Assembly: GCF_009861505.1 (NCBI RefSeq)
Contig: NZ_WTFT01000011.1
Location: 289,653-353,652 of the forward strand
Length of the DNA: 64,000 nt
Source: Pseudomonas izuensis
GTDB lineage: Bacteria > Pseudomonadota > Gammaproteobacteria > Pseudomonadales > Pseudomonadaceae
Direction of reading: 5' to 3'
Shown here: one piece after another, positions 52,507 through 62,895 of the stretch
Numbering within the stretch: position 1 is the stretch's first letter
How the letters are laid out: every line of letters begins with the position of its first letter
Program-made: the position numbers and the translations under genes
Notes under the pieces: model-generated
Database searches by the model: none
What the model was told of the DNA's origin: nothing
The model's input: the letters and a program-made list of their open reading frames with translations, nothing else

Positions 52507-53871
52507 ATGACTCAGCGACCGGGCAATCAATTGTTCGATGCCTATTTCACTGCCCGCGATATGCGCGACGTGTTCTGCGATCAGGGCCGGGTCCAGGCCA
52601 TGCTCGATTTCGAAGCGGCGCTGGCCCGGGCCGAAGCGCGGGTCGGCTTGATTCCGCCGTCTGCCGTGGCGCCTATCGAAGCGGCGTGTCAGGCCGGGCT
52701 TTTCGACTTTGTCGCCCTCGGTGAAGCGATTGCCACCGCCGGCAACTCCGCCATTCCGCTGGTCAAGGCGTTGGGCAAGCAGATTGCAACGAAGGATGTC
52801 GAAGCCGAACGCTATGTGCATTTGGGTGCGACCAGCCAGGACGTGATGGACAGCGGCCTGGTGCTGCAATTGCGCCGGGCGCTGGAGCTGATCGACGGCG
52901 ATCTGGCGCAGCTGGGGCAAACCCTCGCCAGCCAGGCCCAGCGTTATGTGGCTACGCCGCTGGCCGGGCGCACCTGGCTGCAGCATGCGACACCGGTCAC
53001 CCTCGGCATGAAAATCGCCGGATGGCTGGGGGCGGTGACCCGCAGCCGCCAGCGCCTGCAAGAACTCAAGCCGCGCCTGCTGGTGCTGCAATTCGGCGGC
53101 GCGTCCGGCACCCTCGCAGCGCTGGGCGAACAGGCGATGCCGATTGCCCGGGCGCTGGCCGAGGAGTTGCAACTGAACCTGCCTGATCAACCCTGGCACA
53201 CCCAGCGGGATCGCCTGGTGGAGTTCGGTTCGGTGCTTGGGTTGATCGCCGGCAGCCTTGGCAAACTCGGACGCGACATCAGCCTGTTGATGCAGACTGA
53301 AGCGGGCGAAGTGTTCGAGCCGTCGGCGCCCGGCAAGGGCGGTTCTTCGACCATGCCGCACAAACGCAACCCGGTGGGTGCGGCGGTGCTGATCGGCGCG
53401 GCCACCCGCGTACCCGGTTTGCTCTCGACCCTGTTCAGCGCCATGCCGCAGGAACACGAGCGCAGCCTCGGCCTGTGGCATGCCGAGTGGGAAACCCTGC
53501 CGGAGATTTGCTGCCTGGTGTCCGGTAGCCTGAAGCAAGCGCTGTTGGTGACCCAGGGGCTGGAAGTGGACGCCGGGCGCATGGCCCGCAACCTCGATTT
53601 GACCCAGGGCCTGGTGCTCGCCGAAGCGGTGAGCATCGTCCTCGCCCAACGGGTCGGGCGCGACACCGCGCATCACCTGCTGGAGCAATGCTGCAAACGC
53701 GCCGTGGCCGAACAGCGTCATCTGCGCGCGGTGCTCGGCGACGAACCGCAAGTGACCGCCGAACTGTCGGCTGAAGAACTTGATCATCTGCTGGACCCCG
53801 CCCATTACCTCGGTCAGGCCCGTACCTGGGTCGAGCGGGCGGTGGCTGAACATTCTGCATTGACTGCCTGA
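52507..53871 (+). CDS. pcaB: 3-carboxy-cis,cis-muconate cycloisomerase PcaB
   Basis: The 454-residue product belongs to the fumarase/aspartase superfamily; GKGGSSTMPHKRNPVG is its signature. It cyclises 3-carboxy-cis,cis-muconate to 4-carboxymuconolactone. LGATSQDVMDSGL is the second conserved region. The ATG at 52507 is preferred over a TTG 6 bases upstream. Confidence 0.95.
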   Translation: MTQRPGNQLFDAYFTARDMRDVFCDQGRVQAMLDFEAALARAEARVGLIPPSAVAPIEAACQAGLFDFVALGEAIATAGNSAIPLVKALGKQIATKDVEAERYVHLGATSQDVMDSGLVLQLRRALELIDGDLAQLGQTLASQAQRYVATPLAGRTWLQHATPVTLGMKIAGWLGAVTRSRQRLQELKPRLLVLQFGGASGTLAALGEQAMPIARALAEELQLNLPDQPWHTQRDRLVEFGSVLGLIAGSLGKLGRDISLLMQTEAGEVFEPSAPGKGGSSTMPHKRNPVGAAVLIGAATRVPGLLSTLFSAMPQEHERSLGLWHAEWETLPEICCLVSGSLKQALLVTQGLEVDAGRMARNLDLTQGLVLAEAVSIVLAQRVGRDTAHHLLEQCCKRAVAEQRHLRAVLGDEPQVTAELSAEELDHLLDPAHYLGQARTWVERAVAEHSALTA

Positions 53872-53882
53872 AGGAGATTGCT

Positions 53883-54671
53883 GTGGCTTTCGTACAACTC
53901 GCCGAGGGCGAACTGCATTACAAACTCGATGGACCGGTGGATGCGCCGGTGCTGGTGCTGTCCAATTCCCTGGGCACCGACCTGCACATGTGGGACGCGC
54001 AAATTCCAGCGTTCAGCGAGCATTTCCGGGTGCTGCGTTTCGACACCCGTGGTCACGGCAAATCGCTGGTGACACCGGGGCCTTACAGCATCGAGCAACT
54101 GGGTCATGACGTCCTGGCGCTGCTGGATGCACTGCACATCGAACGGGCGCACTTCTGCGGACTGTCCATGGGCGGGCTGATCGGCCAGTGGCTGGGGATC
54201 CACGCCGGCGAGCGCTTGAACAATCTGATCGTGTGCAACACCGCAGCGAAAATCGGCGATCCATCGATCTGGAACCCGCGTATCGAAATGGTGCTGCGTG
54301 ATGGCCAGGCGGCCATGGTTGCCCTGCGCGATGCGTCGATTGCCCGCTGGTTCACCCCGGACTTCTCCGAAGCCAACCCGGCGGCGGCCAAGCAGATCAC
54401 CGACATGCTGGCGGCCACGTCGCCTGAAGGTTATGCGGCCAATTGCGCGGCGGTACGCGATGCCGATTTCCGCGATCAATTGTCCTCGATCAAGGCGCCG
54501 CTGCTGGTGATCGCCGGTACTGAGGATGCGGTCACGCCGCCGTCCGGCGGGCATTTCATCCAGGAGCACGTACCGGGTGCCGAGTACGCCGAGTTCTATG
54601 CCGCGCACTTGTCCAACGTTCAGGCCGGCGCAGACTTCAGCGAGCGCGTGCTGGCATTTCTGCAGGCTTGA
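53883..54671 (+). CDS. pcaD: 3-oxoadipate enol-lactone hydrolase PcaD
   Basis: The 262-residue alpha/beta hydrolase has the nucleophile Ser95 in GLSMGG and a conserved opening LSNSLGTDLHMWDAQ. It converts 3-oxoadipate enol-lactone to 3-oxoadipate. The start is GTG at 53883 with GGAG 7 bases upstream. The 11-base gap after pcaB indicates one operon. Confidence 0.95.
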   Translation: MAFVQLAEGELHYKLDGPVDAPVLVLSNSLGTDLHMWDAQIPAFSEHFRVLRFDTRGHGKSLVTPGPYSIEQLGHDVLALLDALHIERAHFCGLSMGGLIGQWLGIHAGERLNNLIVCNTAAKIGDPSIWNPRIEMVLRDGQAAMVALRDASIARWFTPDFSEANPAAAKQITDMLAATSPEGYAANCAAVRDADFRDQLSSIKAPLLVIAGTEDAVTPPSGGHFIQEHVPGAEYAEFYAAHLSNVQAGADFSERVLAFLQA

Positions 54672-54682
54672 GGGGAAATTCC

Positions 54683-55075
54683 GTGGACGAGAAACAACGT
54701 TACGATGAGGGCATGAAGGTCCGTCGCGCCGTACTGGGCGATGCTCACGTCGACCGCAGCCTGACCACCCTGACCGAGTTCAACTCGGAGTTCCAGGAAA
54801 TGATCACCCGCCATGCCTGGGGCGACATCTGGACCCGCCCGGGCCTGCCGCGCCACACCCGCAGCCTGATCACCATCGCCATGCTGATCGGCATGAACCG
54901 CGAGGGTGAACTCAAACTGCACCTGCGCGCCGCCGCCAACAATGGCGTCAGCCGTGGCGAGATCAAGGAAGTGATCATGCAGAGCGCGATCTACTGCGGG
55001 ATCCCGGCAGCGAATGCCACGTTCCACCTGGCGGAGTCGGTGTGGGATGAGTTGGGGGTTGAGTCGCGGGAGTGA
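54683..55075 (+). CDS. pcaC: 4-carboxymuconolactone decarboxylase PcaC
   Basis: The 130-residue product is all helical, with the AhpD-like motif seen as MQSAIYCGIPAANATFHLAESV and RAVLGDAHVDR. It decarboxylates 4-carboxymuconolactone to the enol-lactone. GTG at 54683, behind AGGGGAAA, is the chosen start. It completes pcaTBDC. Confidence 0.95.
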   Translation: MDEKQRYDEGMKVRRAVLGDAHVDRSLTTLTEFNSEFQEMITRHAWGDIWTRPGLPRHTRSLITIAMLIGMNREGELKLHLRAAANNGVSRGEIKEVIMQSAIYCGIPAANATFHLAESVWDELGVESRE

Positions 55076-55105
55076 TCCCGGCGATTTGTGCTGCCTGATC
55101 TGACG

Positions 55106-55133
55106 CCTTCGCGAGCAGGCTCGCTCCCACAGG
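55106..55133. repeat. Single REP element
   Basis: One GGAGCGAGCCTGCTCGCGAA-type arm, without partner, fills the 71-base gap between the convergent pcaC and porin genes. Confidence 0.75.
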
Positions 55134-55146
55134 AGGGCGGCGATGT

Positions 55147-56406
55147 TTACAGCAGGCTGATCGGGTAACTGATGATCACGCGGTTTTCGTCGAACTCGTT
55201 GTTGCTGTAGTCACGGCGCATGGTCGAGTTGCGCCATTTGACGTTCAGGTCTTTCAGCGCACCGCTCTGCACGGTGTAGCCCAGTTCCGACTCACGTCCC
55301 CATTCTTTGCCATCGGTGATGCTGCCGGTGTGCACGTTATCGCCACTGATATAACGGTTCATCAGGGTCAGGCCCGGCACGCCGAGGGCGACGAAGTTGT
55401 AGTCGTGACGCACTTGCCAGGATTTCTCCCCGGCGTTGTCGTAGCTGGAGTTGTAGCTGTCGTTGGCCAGGGTGCCGCCGCTGGTGCCGTTGACCCGCAT
55501 CCACGGGCTGTCCCCGGTGAGTTTTTGCAGGCCGACGTAGAAGGTGCTGCCGCCATACTTGGCCGAGAACAGGCCATACATCGTCTTGTTCTCCAGCTCG
55601 CCGGCGCGGGCGCTGCCGTCATCCTTGCCGTAGAAGAAACCCAGGTTGGCACCCAGGGTCCAGTCGCCGATGGGCTGGCTGTGGATCACGTTGATGAATT
55701 GCTGGCTGTAGATGTCCTTGAGTTCGGCGTTCCACAGGCCGATCTGGGTGCGCTTTTCGTTGAACAGGTATTCGCCGCCCTGAAAGTTGAAGCGGTCCGA
55801 GGTGAACGCGGCTTTGCCGGTCATCGACATGTCACCCATGCTGCTGTCGTCCCGCGGGCTGTTCTGGCGGAACTGGCCGCCGTAGAGCGTCAGGCCATTG
55901 ATTTCCTTCGAGGTGATCTGGCCGCCGCGGAAGGTTTGCGGCAGCGAGCGGCCGTCGTCGGAACGCAAGATCGGCAACACGGGCATCCATTCGCCGACCT
56001 TCACTTCGGTCTGCGAAAGCTTCGCCTTGAATGCCACGTTGGCACGGCCGAAGTTGTCCGCCGGGCGGCCGTCGTGGTCCAGCGGCAGCAATTGCGTACC
56101 GCCGGTGCCATTGCCGCCGTCGAGCTTCACCGAATACAAACCGAGCACATCCATACCAAACCCGACGGTGCCCTGGGTGAACCCGGACTTGGCGTCGAGA
56201 ATGAAACTCTGTGTCCATTCCTCAGCCTTGCCCTGCGCCTTGGTCGGGTTGGTGAAGTTGCGGTTGATGTAGAAGTTGCGCAGGTTCAGGTTGACCTTGG
56301 CGCCTTCGACAAAGCCTGATTCCTCGGCCTGGGCAGGCAGGGCCGCACCGGCCAGGGCCAAGGCAATCAAGCTGGGAACGAAATACTGTGCGGTGGAAGG
56401 CGTCAT
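55147..56406 (-). CDS. pcaP: OprD-family outer-membrane porin (PcaP/BenF-like)
   Basis: The ATG at 56406 gives 419 residues with a signal peptide ending AALPAQAEE. OprD-type features are seen: GFVEGAKVNLNLRNFYINRNF, GVGFGMDVLGLYSVKLDG-like TVGFGMDVLG, and a final strand with RVIISYPISLL. Such porins take up aromatic acids. It faces pcaC and has a PcaR site 212 bases upstream, like the porin at the end of the pca cluster in P. putida. The symbol rests on context and is provisional. Confidence 0.85.
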   Translation of the reverse strand: MTPSTAQYFVPSLIALALAGAALPAQAEESGFVEGAKVNLNLRNFYINRNFTNPTKAQGKAEEWTQSFILDAKSGFTQGTVGFGMDVLGLYSVKLDGGNGTGGTQLLPLDHDGRPADNFGRANVAFKAKLSQTEVKVGEWMPVLPILRSDDGRSLPQTFRGGQITSKEINGLTLYGGQFRQNSPRDDSSMGDMSMTGKAAFTSDRFNFQGGEYLFNEKRTQIGLWNAELKDIYSQQFINVIHSQPIGDWTLGANLGFFYGKDDGSARAGELENKTMYGLFSAKYGGSTFYVGLQKLTGDSPWMRVNGTSGGTLANDSYNSSYDNAGEKSWQVRHDYNFVALGVPGLTLMNRYISGDNVHTGSITDGKEWGRESELGYTVQSGALKDLNVKWRNSTMRRDYSNNEFDENRVIISYPISLL

Positions 56407-56617
56407 GGGTTCGGGCTCTCTAATTCTTGGGGATGAAACGGGGTGGTGCCGCAGCCGGGGAGGGTGCAGACATGAAGTCGACATCGCTGGGTAAAGCCTG
56501 GGGATCAGCCGGACAAGGCAGGGCGCGGGGGCATGGTGTCGAACCTGTTGTTATTGGTTTTGTAGGCCGATGGTGCTGTGAATGTACTAGGTGGTTCAAT
56601 CTGTAAAAATAGTTTTT

Positions 56618-56632
56618 GGGCGATTATCGAAC
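56618..56632. promoter_or_regulatory. PcaR-type operator before the porin
   Basis: GGGCGATTATCGAAC is the reverse complement of the PcaR 15-mer with one mismatch, 212 bases before the porin start. It lies outside the main pca operons. Confidence 0.65.
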
Positions 56633-56669
56633 ATAAGATTGGCTGTGGTTCTGATGTTGTGCTTGCGGG

Positions 56670-56766
56670 CCTCATCGCTGGCAAGCCAGCTCCCACAGGT
56701 TCAAAGTGGTCCACAAAGTTTGTGTACGACACGGACACTGTGGGAGCTGGCTTGCCAGCGATGAGG
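56670..56766. repeat. REPIN, GGAGCTGGCTTGCCAGCGATGAGG type
   Basis: Extended inverted arms at 56670-56698 and 56738-56766 match over about 29 bases. It stands between the porin promoter and the efflux operon end. Confidence 0.85.
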
Positions 56767-56802
56767 CCAGGACAGTCAGCACACCTTTTCCCGCAGCCAA
56801 CA

Positions 56803-56826
56803 AAAAGCCCACCAAAAGGTGGGCTT
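56803..56826 (-). terminator. Terminator after the efflux operon
   Basis: AAGCCCACC/GGTGGGCTT with an AAAA loop and an A-run to the left gives a U-run for the minus-strand operon ending at 56845. Confidence 0.85.
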
Positions 56827-56844
56827 CGTGTTTTCACTGCGCTA

Positions 56845-58305
56845 TCAGAACAACCGCATCTTCGGCGCTTCTTCTTTCAACGGCTCGTTCTGCGCCGTTT
56901 GTTCGTTCCAGCCACCGCCCAGGGCCTTGTACAGGTTGACCGCGCTGACCAGCTGCGCCAGACGGTCAGTGATCAGCGCCTGTTGGGCACTGAACAGTTG
57001 GCGTTGGGCATCGAGGAAGGTCAGGTTGCTGTCGACACCGATGCGGTAACGACGCTCGGCCAGACGGTAGTAGTCCTGGTTGGCACGGACGAAGTCGGTT
57101 TGTGCTTCCAGCTGCTGGACATAGGTCTGGCGCGCGGCCAGGCCGTCGGCGACTTCCTGGAAGGCCGTTTGAATGGATTTCTCGTAGTTCGCCACACCGA
57201 TGTCTTTCTGGATTTTCGAGTAATCCAGGCTGGCGCGCAGGCTGCCGGCGTTGAAGATCGGCAGGTTGATCTGCGGCTGGAACAGCCAGGTGCCCGAACC
57301 ACCCTTGAACAGACCGGACAGGTCCGGGCTCAGGGTCCCGGCGTTGGCCGTCAGGCTGATGCTCGGGAAGAACGCAGCCCGCGCCGCGCCGATGTTGGCG
57401 TTGGCGGCCTTGAGGTTGTACTCGGCTTGCAGGATGTCCGGACGACGATGCAGCAAGTCCGACGGCAGGCCGGGCGGAACGTCGCTCAGCAAGTCGTCGT
57501 TAAGCGGTTTGGCCGCTTGCAGGTTAGCCGGGATACCGGTGCCGAGCAGCAGCACCAGGCTGTTTTCATCCTGTGCGACCTGACGGGTGTACTTGGCCAG
57601 TTGTGCACGGGCGTTTTCCACCGAAGTGCGCGACTGCGCCAGGTCCAGCGCCGAGGCAACCCCTACTTCGTTACTGCGAGCGGTGAGCTTGTAGCTCTCC
57701 TCGAACGCGGCGAGGGTGTCCTGGGTCAGCTTGTACAGTTCCTTGTCGGCCTGCCAGGTCAGGTAGGCATTGGCCACGCTGGCCACCAGGCTGATCTGGG
57801 TACTGCGGCGGCCTTCTTCGGTCGCGAAGTACTTCTGCAGCGCTTCTTCGCTCAGGCTGCGAACCCGACCGAACAGGTCGAGTTCATAGGCGCTGATACC
57901 CACGGTGGCCGAGTAGGAGCTGACGATGCCCGACCGACCGGTTTGCGAGGAGTTTTCCGGAATCTTCTGGCGGCTGCCGCTGCCATTGGCCGAAACCGCC
58001 GGGTACAGATCGGCGCGCTGAATGCGGTATTGAGCCGCGAAGGCGTCGATGTTCAGGGCCGCGACACGCAGGTCACGGTTGTTTTCCAGGGCCACCTGGA
58101 TCAGCTGCTGCAATGCCGGGTCATGGAAGAACTGCTTCCAGCCTTGCTCTGCAGCCGCTTGTGCAGGCGCCTGGGCCGGCGAATACGCCGGGCCTTGCGG
58201 GTATTGTTCTGCCACCGGAGCGTCCGGCCGCTGATAATCAGGTATCAGCGAGCAGCCACCGAGCACAAAGGCGGCGACTGCCAGGGAGAGTAGCGACTTG
58301 CTCAT
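56845..58305 (-). CDS. emhC: RND efflux outer-membrane factor (EmhC/TtgC/OprM family)
   Basis: The 486-residue lipoprotein (lipobox VLGGC, then [13 protein letters not shown]) is a TolC-like channel. [15 protein letters not shown] and the repeated helical pattern [16 protein letters not shown] fit OprM. It forms the tunnel through outer membrane and periplasm for the EmhAB pump. Its start overlaps the emhB stop by one base. Symbols follow P. fluorescens; the P. putida equivalent is ttgC. Confidence 0.93.
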   Translation of the reverse strand: MSKSLLSLAVAAFVLGGCSLIPDYQRPDAPVAEQYPQGPAYSPAQAPAQAAAEQGWKQFFHDPALQQLIQVALENNRDLRVAALNIDAFAAQYRIQRADLYPAVSANGSGSRQKIPENSSQTGRSGIVSSYSATVGISAYELDLFGRVRSLSEEALQKYFATEEGRRSTQISLVASVANAYLTWQADKELYKLTQDTLAAFEESYKLTARSNEVGVASALDLAQSRTSVENARAQLAKYTRQVAQDENSLVLLLGTGIPANLQAAKPLNDDLLSDVPPGLPSDLLHRRPDILQAEYNLKAANANIGAARAAFFPSISLTANAGTLSPDLSGLFKGGSGTWLFQPQINLPIFNAGSLRASLDYSKIQKDIGVANYEKSIQTAFQEVADGLAARQTYVQQLEAQTDFVRANQDYYRLAERRYRIGVDSNLTFLDAQRQLFSAQQALITDRLAQLVSAVNLYKALGGGWNEQTAQNEPLKEEAPKMRLF

Positions 58306-61300
58306 TAGCCAGCCTCTTTAGAAGGTTCAAAGGCAGCGTCCTGGTCGGCGACTTTGCGCTGGCCCATGGACGATACAGTGACGAAGAACAGTGGGACCCA
58401 GAAGATCGCCAGCACGGTGGCGGTGATCATACCGCCAATCACACCGGTACCGATCGCATGCTGGCTACCCGAACCTGCACCCGTGGATATAGCCAGTGGT
58501 ACCACACCGAGAACGAATGCAAGCGAGGTCATGATGATCGGTCGCAGACGCATGCGGCAGGCTTCGATGGCCGCATCGCGCAGGCTGCGCCCTTGTTCGT
58601 GCAGCTCCTTGGCGAATTCGACGATCAGAATGGCGTTTTTCGCCGCCAGGCCGATAGTCGTCAACAGGCCCACCTGGAAGTACACGTCGTTGGACAGACC
58701 GCGCAGGCTGGTGGCCATCAGTGCACCGATGATCCCCAGCGGTACCACCAACATCACCGCGATCGGGATCGACCAGCTTTCATACAACGCCGCCAGACAC
58801 AGGAACACCATCAACAGCGACAGGGCGTACAGCGCAGGCGCCTGGGAGCCGGACAGACGTTCTTCGTACGACAGGCCGGTCCAGGAAATACCGACACCCG
58901 CCGGCAGTTTCTGGGCAATGGCTTCGACCTCGGCCATGGCTTCACCGGTGGAATAACCCGGCGCCGGGGCACCGAGGATTTCCATCGCTTCCACGCCGTT
59001 GTAACGGGCCAGCTTCGGCGAGCCGTAGATCCATTCACCCTTGGCGAACGCCGTGAACGGCACCATGGTCCCTTCGCGGTTGCGCACGTACCACTTCTGC
59101 AGGTCTTCAGGGCTCATGCGTGCGCCGGGGCGGCCTTGCACGTACACCTTCTTCACCCGACCGCGGTCGATGAAGTCATTGACGTAGCTACTGCCCAGGG
59201 CAATCGACAGGGTGTTGTTGATGTCGGCGATGGTAATCCCTAAGGCACTGGCCTTCTCGTCATCGATTTCCAACTGGTATTGCGGTTCGTCGTTCAGGCC
59301 GTTCGGACGCACCTGCGTCAGCACTTTGCTTTGCGCGGCCATGCCGAGGAACTGGTTACGGGCTTCCATGAGCTTGTTGTGGCCAATACCGGCGCGGTCT
59401 TGCAGGAACACGTCGAAACCGGTGGCGTTACCCAGCTCCAGTACCGCCGGTGGCGCGAATGCGAACACCATGGCGTCACGGAAGGTGAAGAAGTGCTGCT
59501 GGGCACGGGCTGCCACCTTGAACACGTTGTTGTCGGCGTTACGCTCGTGCCACGGCCTGAGCATGATGAACGCCATGCCTGAACTCTGGCCACGGCCGGC
59601 GAAGTTGAAGCCGGTCACGGTAAACACCGAGTTCACCGCATCGCCCTCACCGCCATCCTTGCCTGGACGCAGCAGGAACTCACGCATCTCGTCCACGACC
59701 ACCTGGGTACGCTGGGCGGTCGAACCGGCCGGGGTCTGCACCTGGGCAAACAGTACACCCTGGTCTTCTTCCGGCAGGAACGCCGTCGGAATGCGGGTGA
59801 ACAGCCAGATCATGCCCACCACGATGATGATGTAGGCCAGCAGGTACGGTGCCTTGCGCGCCAGCATGTTGCCCACGCCGCGCTCATAGCTTCTGACGCC
59901 ACGGTCGAAGTTGCGGTTGAACCAGCCGAAGAACCCGCGTTTCGGTGTGCCATGCTCGCCTTTCGGAATCGCCTTGAGCATGGTGGCGCACAGCGCCGGG
60001 GTGAAGATCAGTGCAACCAGTACCGACAGGGCCATGGCCGAGACGATGGTGATCGAGAACTGCTTGTAGATCACACCGGTGGAACCGCTGAAGAACGCCA
60101 TCGGCAGCAGTACTGCCGACAACACCAGGGCGATACCGACCAGGGCGCCCTGGATCTGCCCCATGGATTTCTTGGTGGCTTCCTTGGGTGACAGGCCTTC
60201 TTCGCTCATTACCCGTTCGACGTTTTCCACCACGACGATGGCGTCGTCCACCAGCAAGCCGATGGCCAGCACCATACCGAACATGGTCAGGGTGTTGATG
60301 CTGAAACCAGCCGCGGCGAGGATGCCGAACGTACCGAGCAATACCACCGGCACGGTCATCGTGGTGATCACGGTGGCGCGGAAGTTTTGCAGGAACAGGA
60401 ACATCACCAGGAACACCAGCACGATCGCTTCGACCAGGGTTTCAACCACACCCTTGATCGACTCGGTCACCACCGGCGTGGTGTCGTACGGGAACACCAC
60501 TTCCATCCCTTGCGGGAAGAATGGCTTGAGGTTGTCGATGGTCTTGCGCAGGGCTTTTGCCGTGTCGAGGGCGTTGGCACCGTTGGCCAGTTTCACCGCC
60601 AGACCGGAAGCCGGGGCGCCGTTGAATTGGGCGTTGATGCTGTAGTTTTCGCCACCCAGGCCAACGTCGGCGACATCCTTGAGGCGAACCTGGGAACCGT
60701 CTTTGTTGACCTTGAGCAGGATCTTGTTGAATTGCTCAGCGGTCTGCAGGCGGGTCTTGCCGATGATCGTCGCGTTCAGCTGCGTGCCGGGCATGGCAGG
60801 CAGGCCACCGAGCTGGCCGGAGGAAATCTGCACGTTTTGTGCGGCGATCGCGGTTTTGACGTCGATCGGGGTCAGGTTGTAGTTGTTCAACCTGGCCGGG
60901 TCGAGCCAGATACGCATGGCGTACTGGGAGCCGAACACCTGGAAGTCACCGACACCGGCGGTCCGCGAGATCGGGTCCTGCATGTTCGACACGATGTAGT
61001 TGGACAGGTCGTCCTTGGTCATGCTGCCGTCACGCGATACAACGCCGATCACCAGCAGGAAGTTCTTCACGGCCTTGGTGACGCGGATACCTTGCTGTTG
61101 CACTTCTTGCGGCAGCAGCGGGGTGGCCAGGTTCAGCTTGTTCTGCACCTGAACCTGCGCGGTATCGGAGTTGGTGCCTTGCTCGAAGGTCGCGGTGATG
61201 GTCATGGTGCCGTCGGAGTTACTTTCCGACGAGACATAACGCAGGTTGTCGATACCGTTGAGCTGTTGCTCGATCACCTGCACCACGGTGTCCTGCACGG

Positions 61301-61466
61301 TCTGCGCGGAAGCGCCCGGGTAGGTCACGGAGATGGCGATCGCCGGTGGCGCGATGCTCGGGTATTGGTTGATCGGCAGTTTGAGGATCGATAGTGCCCC
61401 GACCAGCATGATCACCAGGGCAATTACCCAGGCGAAAATCGGGCGGTCGATAAAAAATTTCGACAT
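58305..61466 (-). CDS. emhB: RND multidrug efflux pump inner-membrane protein (EmhB/TtgB/MexB family)
   Basis: The 1053-residue product is a full-length HAE-1 transporter with twelve helices and two large periplasmic loops. The helix 4 motif [18 protein letters not shown] holds the proton-relay Asp pair, and the helix 10 region reads [17 protein letters not shown] with its Lys. It exports hydrophobic drugs, solvents and polycyclic aromatics with H+. A 3-base gap separates it from emhA. Confidence 0.96.
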   Translation of the reverse strand: MSKFFIDRPIFAWVIALVIMLVGALSILKLPINQYPSIAPPAIAISVTYPGASAQTVQDTVVQVIEQQLNGIDNLRYVSSESNSDGTMTITATFEQGTNSDTAQVQVQNKLNLATPLLPQEVQQQGIRVTKAVKNFLLVIGVVSRDGSMTKDDLSNYIVSNMQDPISRTAGVGDFQVFGSQYAMRIWLDPARLNNYNLTPIDVKTAIAAQNVQISSGQLGGLPAMPGTQLNATIIGKTRLQTAEQFNKILLKVNKDGSQVRLKDVADVGLGGENYSINAQFNGAPASGLAVKLANGANALDTAKALRKTIDNLKPFFPQGMEVVFPYDTTPVVTESIKGVVETLVEAIVLVFLVMFLFLQNFRATVITTMTVPVVLLGTFGILAAAGFSINTLTMFGMVLAIGLLVDDAIVVVENVERVMSEEGLSPKEATKKSMGQIQGALVGIALVLSAVLLPMAFFSGSTGVIYKQFSITIVSAMALSVLVALIFTPALCATMLKAIPKGEHGTPKRGFFGWFNRNFDRGVRSYERGVGNMLARKAPYLLAYIIIVVGMIWLFTRIPTAFLPEEDQGVLFAQVQTPAGSTAQRTQVVVDEMREFLLRPGKDGGEGDAVNSVFTVTGFNFAGRGQSSGMAFIMLRPWHERNADNNVFKVAARAQQHFFTFRDAMVFAFAPPAVLELGNATGFDVFLQDRAGIGHNKLMEARNQFLGMAAQSKVLTQVRPNGLNDEPQYQLEIDDEKASALGITIADINNTLSIALGSSYVNDFIDRGRVKKVYVQGRPGARMSPEDLQKWYVRNREGTMVPFTAFAKGEWIYGSPKLARYNGVEAMEILGAPAPGYSTGEAMAEVEAIAQKLPAGVGISWTGLSYEERLSGSQAPALYALSLLMVFLCLAALYESWSIPIAVMLVVPLGIIGALMATSLRGLSNDVYFQVGLLTTIGLAAKNAILIVEFAKELHEQGRSLRDAAIEACRMRLRPIIMTSLAFVLGVVPLAISTGAGSGSQHAIGTGVIGGMITATVLAIFWVPLFFVTVSSMGQRKVADQDAAFEPSKEAG

Positions 61467-61469
61467 GAT

Positions 61470-62627
61470 TTACTCCCCTTTGCCGGCGGAAGCCTGTTCA
61501 GCTGCTTTCACGGGGGCCGGGTTTGTTGCGCCAACGTTGGTCGCCTCACTGGCCTTGACTTCGACGCCAGGTTTGACGAATTGCAGTCCTTCGGTGATCA
61601 GGCGATCGCCAGCGTTCAGGCCGTCTTCGATCAGCCATTGGTTGCCGACGGTGCGGCTGGCCTTGAGCTGACGCAGTTCGACCTTGTTGTCGGGGCCGAC
61701 GACCAGCGCGGTCGGGGAGCCTTTGAGGTCGCGGGTCACGCCTTGCTGCGGGGCCAGAATCGCCGCGCTGTTCACACCGGCCTGCAACTGGGCGTGTACG
61801 AACATGCCGGGCAGGAGGGTGTGATCAGGGTTCGGGAACACGGCACGCAGGGTCACCGAGCCGGTGGTCTGGTCAACCGAGACTTCGGAGAATTCCAGCT
61901 TGCCTTCCTGCTTGTACTGGCTACCGTCCTCAAGGGTCAGCTTGACCGCCGCAGTGTTGTCGCCGGCCTTTTGCAGACGGCCGCTTTCCAGCTCGCGGCG
62001 CAGTTGCAGCAGCTCGACCGAGGACTGGGTGACGTCGACATAGATCGGGTCAAGTTGCTGAATGACCGCCATCGCTTCGGTCTGGCCGTTGCTGACCAAT
62101 GCGCCTTCGGTCACCGAAGAGCGACCGATACGGCCGGTCAATGGCGCGTAGACCTTGGTGTAGCGCACGTTGATCTGCGCCGTTTGCAGCGCGGCTTCCG
62201 ATTGCAGGCGGTTGGACACGGCGGTGTCGTATTCCTGACGGCTCACCGCTTGCTCGTTGACCAGTTGCTGGTAGCGGTCGGAGATTGATTTGGTCGAGCG
62301 CAGGTTGGCTTCGGCGCTTTTCAGGGTCGCTTCATAGACCGCCGGATCGATCTGGTACAGCTGCTGGCCGGCTTTGACCTCGCCGCCTTCCTTGAACAGA
62401 CGCTTGAGAATGATGCCGTTGACCTGCGGGCGCACTTCGGCGATGCGGAACGCGCTGGTGCGGCCCGGCAGTTCGGAGGTCAACGTAAACGTTTGCGGCT
62501 GCAGGGTGACGACGCCGACCTGAGGCGGTGGAGCGGCCGGTGCCGCTTCTTCCTTTTTGCATCCACTGAGCAGTGCAGCAAGGGCGACGGCGGCGACCAG
62601 AGCGGTAACAGCTGGCTTGAATTGCAT
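61470..62627 (-). CDS. emhA: RND periplasmic adaptor (EmhA/TtgA/MexA family)
   Basis: The 385-residue lipoprotein starts at the ATG at 62627 (lipobox ALLSGC near residue 21). The biotinyl-lipoyl and hairpin regions follow: VRPQVNGIILKRLFKEGGEVKAGQ, and YTKVYAPLTGRIGRSSVTEGALV. It joins EmhB to EmhC. The upstream ATG at 62663 would remove the signal peptide from the N-terminus. Confidence 0.95.
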   Translation of the reverse strand: MQFKPAVTALVAAVALAALLSGCKKEEAAPAAPPPQVGVVTLQPQTFTLTSELPGRTSAFRIAEVRPQVNGIILKRLFKEGGEVKAGQQLYQIDPAVYEATLKSAEANLRSTKSISDRYQQLVNEQAVSRQEYDTAVSNRLQSEAALQTAQINVRYTKVYAPLTGRIGRSSVTEGALVSNGQTEAMAVIQQLDPIYVDVTQSSVELLQLRRELESGRLQKAGDNTAAVKLTLEDGSQYKQEGKLEFSEVSVDQTTGSVTLRAVFPNPDHTLLPGMFVHAQLQAGVNSAAILAPQQGVTRDLKGSPTALVVGPDNKVELRQLKASRTVGNQWLIEDGLNAGDRLITEGLQFVKPGVEVKASEATNVGATNPAPVKAAEQASAGKGE

Positions 62628-62716
62628 GAAAATCCTCGGGTCAGGCGCGAAACAAACGCACAAGAAAAGATGGAAGGTTTAAAAAATGGGTGCCGGGTGG
62701 ATAAGTAGCTTGCTAA

Positions 62717-62753
62717 GGAATATACTTACATTCACGGTTGTTTGTAAATACCT
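62717..62753. promoter_or_regulatory. TtgR/EmhR operator between emhA and emhR
   Basis: GGAATATACTTACATTC followed by a centre and GTTTGTAAATACC agrees closely with the TtgR operator of P. putida, an incomplete inverted repeat over the divergent promoters. Ligand-free repressor here would shut both emhABC and emhR. Confidence 0.8.
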
Positions 62754-62895
62754 TGGCTGTGTATCCTCGCCGTTACAGAGGCCGTCGCAAGGTTGGAATT
62801 GTAAGCCCGGGGACGATACCCAAGAGCGTTCGCCCCGCATTTATTCAGCTGATATTCAGACATCGCTGAAGCATCCTGATTGAGGTTGTACTGCC

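Noticed and set aside
56845..62627. mexAB-oprM of the P. aeruginosa type
   Set aside because: The regulator is TetR-like and the operator is of the TtgR type, so the Ttg/Emh branch is the better fit.
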